22,377 nucleotides of DNA from Streptomyces sp. NRRL WC-3618 (GTDB lineage Bacteria > Actinomycetota > Actinomycetes > Streptomycetales > Streptomycetaceae): the NCBI RefSeq assembly GCF_001280005.1, contig NZ_LGDW01000042.1:1-22377 (forward strand), in the 5' to 3' direction. Numbering within the stretch: position 1 is the first letter of the stretch; the number at the start of each line of letters is the position of its first letter. The position numbers and the translations under genes are program-made. Shown here piece after piece: positions 1 through 5,956 of this stretch. The notes under the pieces were generated by a model that was given only the letters and a program-made list of their open reading frames with translations, searched no databases and was not told the origin of the DNA.

Positions 1-1
1 C

Positions 2-1552
2 TCCCGCACCACCCCCCGCTCCCTCCCCGGCCCCCTGGCCGCCCTCACCGGCCGTTTCCGCGCCCGGCGCGCCCATCCGGCCGCCGAGCTGGTGCACCAG
101 CCGCACCCCTGGACCCGCGCCCTGGGTCTGCTCGCGGTGGTCCTTCTGGGTGCCTGGCTGGGTCTGCTGATCGTGGGCAACGTACGCGCGCCGGTCGGCC
201 CGATGAACACCACGATGACCCTGCGCCCGTCCCTGACCGGCGGCACGAAGATCAACGTCTCCCCGCTGGGCGCCCTGGAACTCAACAGCCACACGGCCCC
301 CGTCCGCCTCGACGTCAACGTCGACCAGCTGGACCCGGTGCGCGCCGAGGCCCTCGTCGACCACCCCGAGCGTCTCTCCGGCCTCCAGGACGAGGTCGCC
401 GAGGACGTCGGACGCGGCACCCTCGACCTGGCCGTACGCTCCTGCGTCGCCGTCGTGTCCGGCGCCACCGCCCTCGGCCTCGCGGTCTACCGTCGCCCCC
501 GCCGGGCCCTCGCGGCCGGCGGCCTCGCGCTCGCTCTCCTGGTCGCTTCCGGAGGGACGGCGTACGCGACCTGGAACCCCAAGTCGGTCCTGGAGCCGAA
601 GTTCTCCGGACTCCTGTCCTCGGCCCCCTCACTGGTCGGCAACGCGCGCAGCATCGTCACCGAATTCGACGTCTACCAGAAGGAGTTGGCGCGCCTGGTG
701 ACCAACGTGACGAAGCTGTACGACGTCACCTCCACGCTCCCGACCTACCAGCCCGACCCGGCCACGATCCGCGTCCTGCACGTCTCGGACATCCATCTCA
801 ACCCGGCGAGCTGGAAGATCATCGCGTCGCTGGTGGAGCAGTACGACATCGACGTCATCGCCGACACCGGCGACACCATGGACCACGGCACGGCCGCCGA
901 GAACGGCTTCCTGGACCCGATCAGGGATCTGGGCGCCCCGTACGTCTGGGTGCGCGGCAACCACGACTCGCGGCTCACCCAGCGCTATCTGCAGCGCATG
1001 AAGAACGTGCGCGTCCTGGACGAGGGCCGCTCGGTCACCGTCGGCGGGCTGCGCTTCGCGGGCATCGGTGACCCGGCGTTCACCCCGGACCGCTCGGCGG
1101 GCGGGAAGGACGGGGGCCGGGACCAGGAAGTGGCGGGCGACCGGCTGGCGTCGGCCCTCCACGACCAGCGGACGCTGGGCACCCCGGTCGACATCGCGAT
1201 GGCCCACGAGCCGGGCGCGGCCCGGCGGACGGACGGCGAGGTGCCGCTCGTCCTGGCCGGTCACCTCCACCACGCGGAGATGGAGGTCATGCCGAAGGGC
1301 ACCCGGCTGCGCATCGAGGGCTCGACGGGCGGCAGCGGACTGCGTGCGCTGGAGAAGCGCAACCCGGACCAGATCGAGGCGTCCGTCCTCTATCTGGACC
1401 GCGACACCCGTCGTCTCCAGGCCTGGGACGAGATCAAACTCGGCGGCCTCGGGCTGACCACGGCGGAGGTGAGCCGCCATCTGCCGAAGGAGAACCTGCC
1501 GGGCGCGACACCGGTTCCCTCGCCTTCGCGGCCCTCGAGTCCGAGCCCGTAA
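2..1552 (+). CDS. Membrane-anchored metallophosphoesterase (5' end outside window)
   Basis: A calcineurin-like metallophosphoesterase, predicted to be held in the membrane and to cleave a phosphoester of unknown identity. The reading frame is open from base 2 to the stop at 1552, so the true start may lie upstream; the first in-window candidate is a GTG at 92. Counting from that GTG, hydrophobic segments lie at about residues 10-30, 117-133 and 139-158. The catalytic domain fills residues 225-430 and shows the family metal-binding motifs: DIH (233-235), GD (260-261), GNHD (289-292), a later AHEP and GHLHH. The C-terminal tail is rich in Pro and Ser. The domain assignment is firm; the substrate and the side of the membrane it faces are not visible in the sequence. 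It is followed by a tRNA-Glu gene on the same strand that has its own promoter. Confidence 0.85.
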   Translation, partial: SRTTPRSLPGPLAALTGRFRARRAHPAAELVHQPHPWTRALGLLAVVLLGAWLGLLIVGNVRAPVGPMNTTMTLRPSLTGGTKINVSPLGALELNSHTAPVRLDVNVDQLDPVRAEALVDHPERLSGLQDEVAEDVGRGTLDLAVRSCVAVVSGATALGLAVYRRPRRALAAGGLALALLVASGGTAYATWNPKSVLEPKFSGLLSSAPSLVGNARSIVTEFDVYQKELARLVTNVTKLYDVTSTLPTYQPDPATIRVLHVSDIHLNPASWKIIASLVEQYDIDVIADTGDTMDHGTAAENGFLDPIRDLGAPYVWVRGNHDSRLTQRYLQRMKNVRVLDEGRSVTVGGLRFAGIGDPAFTPDRSAGGKDGGRDQEVAGDRLASALHDQRTLGTPVDIAMAHEPGAARRTDGEVPLVLAGHLHHAEMEVMPKGTRLRIEGSTGGSGLRALEKRNPDQIEASVLYLDRDTRRLQAWDEIKLGGLGLTTAEVSRHLPKENLPGATPVPSPSRPSSPSP

Positions 1553-1558
1553 ACCGTT

Positions 1559-1588
1559 TTGGCGAAGCTCCCCGGCATCACCTATGAT
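1559..1588 (+). promoter_or_regulatory. Promoter of tRNA-Glu
   Basis: TTGGCG at 1559-1564 and TATGAT at 1583-1588 are separated by 18 nt. This is a near-consensus housekeeping sigma (HrdB-type) promoter. Initiation about 7 nt downstream would leave a leader of about 6 nt before the tRNA at 1601. Confidence 0.7.
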
Positions 1589-1600
1589 TCTCACGTCCTC

Positions 1601-1673
1601 GCCCCCATCGTCTAGCGGCCCAGGACGCTGCCCTTTCAAGGCGGTAGCACGGGTTCGAATCCCGTTGGGGGCA
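1601..1673 (+). tRNA. tRNA-Glu (anticodon TTC)
   Basis: The 73-nt cloverleaf is complete. The acceptor stem pairs GCCCCCA (1601-1607) with TGGGGGC (1666-1672), and the discriminator base is A. The anticodon stem CTGCC/GGCGG closes the loop CTTTCAA, giving anticodon TTC. The T-arm has the usual GGTTCGAATCC. CCA is not encoded. Confidence 0.96.
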
Positions 1674-1696
1674 CAGATAGGTCCAGTAAGTACGGT

Positions 1697-1727
1697 TGGC
1701 GGCATCCCAGTTCAGGGATGGCCGCCA
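1697..1727 (+). terminator. Hairpin terminator after tRNA-Glu
   Basis: TGGCGGCATCCC at 1697-1708 pairs with GGGAT and GCCGCCA at 1715-1727, leaving one bulged G at 1720 and a 6-nt loop. TTT follows. It begins 24 nt after the tRNA, so it is a likely intrinsic terminator. Confidence 0.55.
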
Positions 1728-1766
1728 TTTCGTGCGTTATGGGCCGTTACGAGCGTTGCGGCCGGG

Positions 1767-2045
1767 TCAGGCGGTCGGCTCGTCGGGCACGGGATCCTCC
1801 GGGCGCCGACTGCCGGAGTGCGGCGCGCCCCGCCTGCCCGTACCGGCTTCGTCCGTGTCAGGGACCTCCGGGTCGGGCCGCTCGTGCGCCCGGGTGCCCG
1901 TCGGGTTGTCGTCGACCTCCCAGGGGTCGCCGCCGTCGCCCGCCTGCTGGTCGGGCAGGTCCCTCGGGATGAGCTTCGGCCTGGCCTTCGGGTCCTGTGC
2001 TCCCTCGCCTTCGTCCCCGGGGGAGTTGGTGCGGTAGTCACTCAC
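1767..2045 (-). CDS. Small hydrophilic protein, unknown function
   Basis: A 92-residue ORF starting at a GTG and reading MSDYRTNSPGDEG. It is very rich in Asp, Glu, Pro, Gly and Arg and looks intrinsically disordered. No domain, signal peptide or membrane segment is visible. I chose the GTG at 2045 because the frame upstream runs back into the winged-helix gene and has no better start; the ribosome site (GGACAG) is weak. It lies 91 nt downstream of the winged-helix regulator on the same strand and could share its transcript. High local GC makes chance ORFs common, so whether it is expressed is open. Confidence 0.5.
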   Translation of the reverse strand: MSDYRTNSPGDEGEGAQDPKARPKLIPRDLPDQQAGDGGDPWEVDDNPTGTRAHERPDPEVPDTDEAGTGRRGAPHSGSRRPEDPVPDEPTA

Positions 2046-2077
2046 AGCACTGTCCGTTCGTCGGTGGGACCGGTCGA

Positions 2078-2095
2078 CTCCCGGGTACCCGGGAG
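2078..2095. repeat. 18-bp perfect palindrome
   Basis: CTCCCGGGTACCCGGGAG is self-complementary over all 18 bases and lies in the 91-nt gap between the winged-helix gene and the small downstream ORF. It could be an operator or, in RNA, a tight stem limiting read-through. No U-run follows on either strand. Confidence 0.6.
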
Positions 2096-2136
2096 GGCGC
2101 CCGCCAAGGCCCGCGTCCACCGTCGACTCGCGCACC

Positions 2137-2523
2137 TCACTCGCGGCCGGCGTCGTCTTCGGAGCTTCTCGCATGCGGGGTCGTCGACTGGAGCTCACGT
2201 CGGCCGCCGTCGCCCGTACGTTCGACGTCATGCCGGGAGAGAAGGGACAGCAGCTCCGCGACGCTCAGCCCCTCCTCGGCGGGGTGCCGCAGGATGGTCC
2301 CGTTCTCGATCCGGTACGCGTTGGAGCGCCCCTGGCGGGTGTGGGTGAGATACCCGCCCGTCTCCAGATCGGAAACGATCTTCTGGACGGCGCGCTCGGT
2401 GAGCCGGCAACGCGCGGCGATGTCGCGGATGCGGACGGTGGAATTCTCCGCGATCGCGGCCAGCACACGGGAGTGGTTGGTGAGGAACGTCCAGCCGGAA
2501 TGTGGTGCGGGTACGTCGGGCAT
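2137..2523 (-). CDS. Winged helix-turn-helix transcriptional regulator
   Basis: A 128-residue predicted DNA-binding protein of a MarR/ArsR-like winged-helix type common in Streptomyces. Residues about 12-26 form the first helix, 31-53 the helix-turn-helix (RIRDIAARCRLTERAVQKIV), and 58-73 the beta wing (YLTHTRQGRSNAYRI). The last 30 residues are polar and probably disordered. No ligand-binding domain or Cys-based sensor site is seen. The ATG at 2523 is preferred over the upstream in-frame GTG at 2550 because a good promoter places initiation at or next to this ATG. It is transcribed divergently from the STAS-ANTAR gene across a gap of about 130 nt, so it may control that gene; this is inference. 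The family is sound, the target unknown. Confidence 0.8.
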   Translation of the reverse strand: MPDVPAPHSGWTFLTNHSRVLAAIAENSTVRIRDIAARCRLTERAVQKIVSDLETGGYLTHTRQGRSNAYRIENGTILRHPAEEGLSVAELLSLLSRHDVERTGDGGRRELQSTTPHARSSEDDAGRE

Positions 2524-2529
2524 GCCGCC

Positions 2530-2558
2530 AGGATAGGCTGTTTGATTCACGTATTCAA
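2530..2558 (-). promoter_or_regulatory. Promoter giving a leaderless winged-helix transcript
   Basis: On the minus strand TTGAAT (2558-2553) and TATCCT (2535-2530) are 17 nt apart. Exactly 6 nt (GGCGGC) separate the -10 box from the ATG at 2523, so the predicted +1 is the A of the start codon or very close to it. No purine-rich ribosome site lies upstream of the ATG. Confidence 0.6.
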
Positions 2559-2655
2559 AAGGGTGAAGTTAATTTCATGTTTCCCTTGACGTGCGAGGCC
2601 CTCCGGGACGAGGCTTGTAGAGCCACGAACTGCCCGATGCCCAACGGAGTGCGCA

Positions 2656-3426
2656 ATGTCGGACCGCGCAGTTACGACGCAGCTCACGGTGGCGAACGGA
2701 GTCCCTGCGGCACCGCTCGCCCCGCAGTCGGGCGATGCCCAAGCCCCCCTGCTCGGGATCGAGACCCGCCCCGAGGGCTATGCGACGCTAGTTGTTGTCT
2801 CCGGTGCGATCGACCTCGTCACCGAACAGGCACTGCACCACGGCCTGAGCCAGGCACTCGCCCACTCGGAGCACGGGATCGAGCTCGATCTGAGCGGCGT
2901 TGATTTCTGCGACTGCTCCGGGCTCAACGTCCTGCTCCGGGTACGCCGACGAGCCCTGGACGAAGGCAAGATCATCACCATCCGGTCGGCGGGCGCCGCG
3001 GTGCTACGGCTCTTCGCGGTCACCGGCACGCTGCCGCTGTTCGCCGGTACGGGCGCGGCCGACGAGGTCGACGAGACCGACCAGGCCCCGGATACGCGTC
3101 CTGCGGAAGCCACGCCGCTCAACGAAACCGACGAGGAGCTGCGGATCGAAGTGGTTCAGCTCCGGCGGGCCATGCAGACTCGGCCCGTCATCGACCTCGC
3201 CCGTGGCGTCCTCATGGCGTCCTTCGGAGTGAGCGCCGGGGACGCCTGGAAGGTGCTCGTGACGGTGTCCCAGAACACCAACACGAAGCTGCACGAGGTG
3301 GCCGACACCGTCGTCAACGCCGTCACGGGCGAGGCGCTCCCCGAGGTGTTCCGCCAGCGGATCGCCCAGACGATCACCGATCTCCGCACCGCGCCGGTTG
3401 GCCCGCCGACCTCACCGACCTCGTAA
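2656..3426 (+). CDS. STAS-ANTAR fusion protein
   Basis: A 256-residue protein joining an anti-sigma-factor-antagonist-like STAS domain (about residues 38-132) to an ANTAR RNA-binding domain (about 163-224). The STAS part has the conserved hydrophobic strand LVVVSGAIDL and the loop DFCDCSGLNVLL. Ser88 in that loop occupies the place of the phosphorylated serine of SpoIIAA/RsbV. The ANTAR part has the three-helix pattern with ARGVLM, a central A-x-x-L and SQNTNTKLHEVA; family members bind paired hairpins and antiterminate transcription. An acidic linker (about 133-160) joins them. The ATG is preceded by GGAG at 8 nt spacing. A likely reading is that a partner-switching signal gates RNA binding, but neither the kinase nor the RNA target is in the window. 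It is divergent from the winged-helix regulator. Confidence 0.85.
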   Translation: MSDRAVTTQLTVANGVPAAPLAPQSGDAQAPLLGIETRPEGYATLVVVSGAIDLVTEQALHHGLSQALAHSEHGIELDLSGVDFCDCSGLNVLLRVRRRALDEGKIITIRSAGAAVLRLFAVTGTLPLFAGTGAADEVDETDQAPDTRPAEATPLNETDEELRIEVVQLRRAMQTRPVIDLARGVLMASFGVSAGDAWKVLVTVSQNTNTKLHEVADTVVNAVTGEALPEVFRQRIAQTITDLRTAPVGPPTSPTS

Positions 3427-3452
3427 GAGAGACAGCCTCGTAAGAGAGACAG
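3419..3452. repeat. Tandem 17-bp direct repeat over a stop codon
   Basis: CCTCGTAAGAGAGACAG occurs twice head to tail (3419-3435 and 3436-3452). The first copy contains the last codon and TAA stop of the STAS-ANTAR gene. The arrangement looks like a slippage duplication. Confidence 0.9.
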
Positions 3453-3477
3453 AGAGAGGGCAGTGCGTCCGTCTTTC

Positions 3478-3639
3478 TCAGTCCTCGCCCAGGATGATGT
3501 TGCTCTCCTGGTCGGGCCCCTCGGGGTCACGCGCGCCGACACCCCTGGACTGCCGGGGGCCGGGCGGAACGGACTGGTCGTCGCCGGCCGTCGTCGTCTC
3601 GTGCGTCGGCCGGATGTCCGTACTGGTGCCGGGTTCCAT
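3478..3639 (-). CDS. Small acidic protein, 53 residues, unknown
   Basis: A short ORF that begins MEPGTSTDIRPTHETTTAGD and ends in NIILGED. It is preceded by an excellent ribosome site, AGGAGGTG (3655-3648 on the minus strand), 8 nt before the ATG. The product is hydrophilic and acidic, with no Cys, membrane segment or recognised domain. It is convergent with the STAS-ANTAR gene, its stop lying 51 nt past that gene's stop, with no obvious hairpin between them. The ribosome site is the main support, since an ORF of this length can arise by chance in such DNA. Confidence 0.6.
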   Translation of the reverse strand: MEPGTSTDIRPTHETTTAGDDQSVPPGPRQSRGVGARDPEGPDQESNIILGED

Positions 3640-3936
3640 GAGGGAGGCACCTCCTAGGTCTTACGGGGTCTGCGTGCCGAGTACCCGATACGCCGATCCC
3701 AAACTCCCCGAGCAGCGCCGGGGCCGCTCGGAAACCGGACCGCAGGGCCCTCGACCTGCGCTGTCGTGTGCGCGGAGCATCGCCCGTGGTCTGATACGCT
3801 TTTCCAGCGACATCGGGCCGTCGGCCAGCTCCAACCGGTCACTCAGAAACACCAGATCGGCGAGAGCGAGCAGGCGGGAAATCCCGTTGGGAGCATGCGA
3901 GACGGTGTGCGAGACTTACGGCGCACACAAAAGCAA
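3640..3936. other. Non-coding stretch before tRNA-Asp
   Basis: No convincing gene is seen in these 297 bases. They contain the ribosome site of the 53-residue ORF and an extended -10-like TGATACGCT (3792-3800). A 7-bp inverted repeat, GTGTGCG (3905-3911) and CGCACAC (3922-3928), ends 8 nt before the tRNA. A weak promoter candidate for the tRNA pair is TTGGGA (3887-3892), an 18-nt spacer and GAGACT (3911-3916). Confidence 0.4.
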
Positions 3937-4011
3937 GGTCCTGTGGAGCAGTTTGGAGTGCTCGCCACCCTGTCAAGGTGGAGGCCGCGGGTTCAAATCC
4001 CGTCAGGACCG
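3937..4011 (+). tRNA. tRNA-Asp (anticodon GTC), copy 1
   Basis: The 75-nt cloverleaf pairs GGTCCTG (3937-3943) with CAGGACC (4004-4010) and has discriminator G. The anticodon loop CTGTCAA gives GTC. It is identical over its whole length to the copy at 10083-10157. The next gene, tRNA-Phe, begins 31 nt downstream, so the two are probably co-transcribed. Confidence 0.96.
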
Positions 4012-4023
4012 CTGAGGTTACAT

Positions 4024-4037
4024 GTTTCACGTGAAAC
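4024..4037. other. parS centromere site (ParB-binding)
   Basis: GTTTCACGTGAAAC is a perfect 14-bp palindrome identical to the Streptomyces parS core. ParB loads here and spreads to build the segrosome used in sporulation septation and origin placement. Known parS sites cluster around oriC, which fits the synteny of this window. The site occupies almost half of the 31-nt spacer between tRNA-Asp and tRNA-Phe. Confidence 0.9.
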
Positions 4038-4042
4038 CTCGT

Positions 4043-4116
4043 GGCTGGGTAGCTCAGTTGGTACGAGCGATCGCCTGAAAAGCGATAGGTCGCCGGTTCG
4101 ACCCCGGCCCCAGCCA
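4043..4116 (+). tRNA. tRNA-Phe (anticodon GAA)
   Basis: The acceptor stem pairs GGCTGGG (4043-4049) with CCCAGCC (4109-4115) and the discriminator is A. The anticodon stem ATCGC/GCGAT closes the loop CTGAAAA, giving GAA. D-arm and T-arm are canonical. It shares a transcript with the preceding tRNA-Asp by spacing and is followed at once by a strong terminator. Confidence 0.96.
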
Positions 4117-4122
4117 CATCGC

Positions 4123-4160
4123 ACGAAGACCCCCTCCGGGCAACCGGAGGGGGTCTTCGT
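4123..4160 (+). terminator. Strong terminator of the tRNA-Asp/tRNA-Phe unit
   Basis: A perfect 17-bp stem (4123-4139 with 4144-4160, core GACCCCCTCC) closes a GCAA tetraloop 6 nt after tRNA-Phe. There is no long U-run, which is usual for Streptomyces terminators. Confidence 0.88.
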
Positions 4161-4213
4161 CGCTCACCGGGCCCGCCGCAGAGCCATGGCCCACCGAGAA
4201 CCATGGGGGGTTC

Positions 4214-5863
4214 TTGAAACACATCACCAGGGGGCTGGTGACGGCCGGTGCCGTCCTGCTCTCCACTTTCGCCATACCCGGTGCGGCCCACGCCGCCGCT
4301 CCGGTAGTCCAGGAGGCGTCCAGCCACTCCGCGGACTGGTCGGTCATCGACGTACGCCTCAACCACGGCAGCGTGGTCGGCGAGGACATCAAGAAGATCA
4401 CCGCGAAACTGCGCCCGCTCGGCAGTGCCGAGACGGACACTCCGGTGGCCACGATCACCGACTTCACCGAGACGTACTCGGCCAGCCCCTGGGAGGGCAC
4501 CTGGTCCTCCCAGCCCGTCCATCTGGACACCCTGGGCGAGTACACGATCGACGTCGAGGCCACGAACAGCGGCGGTGAGACCACCGTCCAGCAGAACGCG
4601 GGTGTGCTGCGCTACAAGAAGCAGCCCGTGATCACCGGGTTCACCGTCACACCGACCACGCCGAACATCGAGGCCAAGCTCGTCACGGCCTCCGGTGATC
4701 TGGTGCTCCGCGATCCCAGCACCCGCGCGACCGAGGCCATGCCCGGCGCCTCCGTCGACGTCCGGCTCGGCGATTCGGTCGAGGAGACCGTCACCACGGA
4801 CGACCAAGGGCACTTCTCCCTCGCCCGCGAGGTGAGCGAGGGCGGCTGGGCCCGGGCCGAGTACCGCAGCGATCTGGGCTACGCCGGCGTCCCCGGGGTC
4901 GCGATCAGTCCGAAGGCCGCCCCGACCCGCCTGATCCTCGACAAGAACAGCTTCCATCTCGTGGCCGACGCCGAGATGAAGGTCACCGGGCGGCTGGAGT
5001 ACCGGAGCGGCAGCGTGTGGAAGCCACTGGCGGGCATCCCACTGGAGCTGGACTACAAGAACAGCAGCATCACCGACGCGACCAAGGCCACCACGAACAC
5101 CGCCGGCCGCTTCACCTTCGTCCGGCGGGTGTACGGCAACGCCACGTTCGAGGTGGGCTTCCCGCCGTACCCGTACAACGCCTGGATCGTGCGGACCGCG
5201 ACCGCCGATGTGAAGGTCAAGGTCACCTCGACGAGCAGGTTCACCGAGTTCACGGCCGCGCAGGACGACCGGGCCCAGCTCGACATCACCGGCATCGTGG
5301 ACCTGTCCGGCAACTACTACAGCGGCCGGATCAAGGTCGACATCCAGTACTCCGCCGACGGCAGGACCGGCTGGCGCACCAAGAAGACCGTGCAGACCGG
5401 CTTCGGCCAGCAGTTCATCGTGGAGCGCCTCCAGGGCGACGCCGACGGCTACTGGCGACTGCGGTACGCCGGCGATTCCGCGCGGGACTTCAAGGGCACC
5501 ACCAGTAGGGCGGTGCGCAAGGTGAGGGCCCTCACCCGGATCATCAGCGCGAACGCCACCCCCGAGCCGGTCCGCAAGGGCGCGACCCTCACCGTGAAGG
5601 GGGTCCTCCAGGAGGCGAAGCCCGCGAGCACGGTGGGCTGGACGAGCTGGAAGGCGTACGGCGGCAAGTGGGTCCAGATCCTGTTCCGGCCCAGAGGCGA
5701 GAACACCTGGTACCTGATGGGCTCGGTGAAGACCGGGCGCAACGGCTCCTTCGCCAAGGGCATCAGGGCGCCCATGGACGGCACCTGGGTGCCGGTGCAT
5801 CTGGAGCCCGACAGCAGGCATTTCGACGGCGCCGGGGCCGAGGACTACGTCGACGTGCGGTAG
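4214..5863 (+). CDS. Secreted beta-sandwich protein, unknown function
   Basis: A 549-residue exported protein. The N-terminus MKHITRGLVTAG, a hydrophobic core and AHA at residues 25-27 form a standard Sec signal peptide, with cleavage predicted after AHA. The mature part is dominated by Thr, Val, Gly and alternating hydrophobics, as expected for several immunoglobulin-like or carboxypeptidase-regulatory-like sandwiches. Recurrent patterns of the type G-x-L-T-V-x-G and D-x-x-G-x-F are seen around residues 195-205, 250-310 and 450-520. No catalytic motif, sortase signal or lipobox is present. The start is the TTG at 4214, the first that gives an intact signal peptide, with a G-run just upstream; a GTG eight codons later is possible. 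Hairpins bound it on both sides, so it is probably monocistronic. A surface or matrix-binding role is a guess. Confidence 0.8.
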   Translation: MKHITRGLVTAGAVLLSTFAIPGAAHAAAPVVQEASSHSADWSVIDVRLNHGSVVGEDIKKITAKLRPLGSAETDTPVATITDFTETYSASPWEGTWSSQPVHLDTLGEYTIDVEATNSGGETTVQQNAGVLRYKKQPVITGFTVTPTTPNIEAKLVTASGDLVLRDPSTRATEAMPGASVDVRLGDSVEETVTTDDQGHFSLAREVSEGGWARAEYRSDLGYAGVPGVAISPKAAPTRLILDKNSFHLVADAEMKVTGRLEYRSGSVWKPLAGIPLELDYKNSSITDATKATTNTAGRFTFVRRVYGNATFEVGFPPYPYNAWIVRTATADVKVKVTSTSRFTEFTAAQDDRAQLDITGIVDLSGNYYSGRIKVDIQYSADGRTGWRTKKTVQTGFGQQFIVERLQGDADGYWRLRYAGDSARDFKGTTSRAVRKVRALTRIISANATPEPVRKGATLTVKGVLQEAKPASTVGWTSWKAYGGKWVQILFRPRGENTWYLMGSVKTGRNGSFAKGIRAPMDGTWVPVHLEPDSRHFDGAGAEDYVDVR

Positions 5864-5894
5864 GGCGTGCGGTAACACGCATCACAGGCACAGG

Positions 5895-5928
5895 ACGAGG
5901 GGCGGACGCAAAAGCGTTCGCCCCTCGT
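5895..5928 (+). terminator. Terminator after the secreted-protein gene
   Basis: A 15-bp stem (5895-5909 with 5914-5928, one G-T pair) closes an AAAA loop and is followed by TT. It starts 32 nt after the stop codon and ends 28 nt before the hrpA ATG. Confidence 0.85.
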
Positions 5929-5956
5929 TTCGTCGAGGTGAGATCCTGGGTCAGGT

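Noticed and set aside
1767..2231. Longer 154-residue version of the small hydrophilic ORF
   Set aside because: Its first third overlaps the end of the winged-helix gene in another frame, and the GTG at 2045 gives a more reasonable start.
2586..2620. TTGACG with TTGTAG as a promoter for the STAS-ANTAR gene
   Set aside because: The spacing is 23 nt, and the hexamer at proper spacing (GAGGCT) is a poor -10.
4021..4040. The CACGTG-containing palindrome as a generic E-box-like or tRNA processing signal
   Set aside because: All 14 bases match the parS core, which is the more specific explanation.
3839..5878. A 679-codon minus-strand frame across the tRNAs and the secreted-protein gene
   Set aside because: It would run through two tRNAs, parS and a terminator and antisense to a gene with a signal peptide; the product has no recognisable domain.
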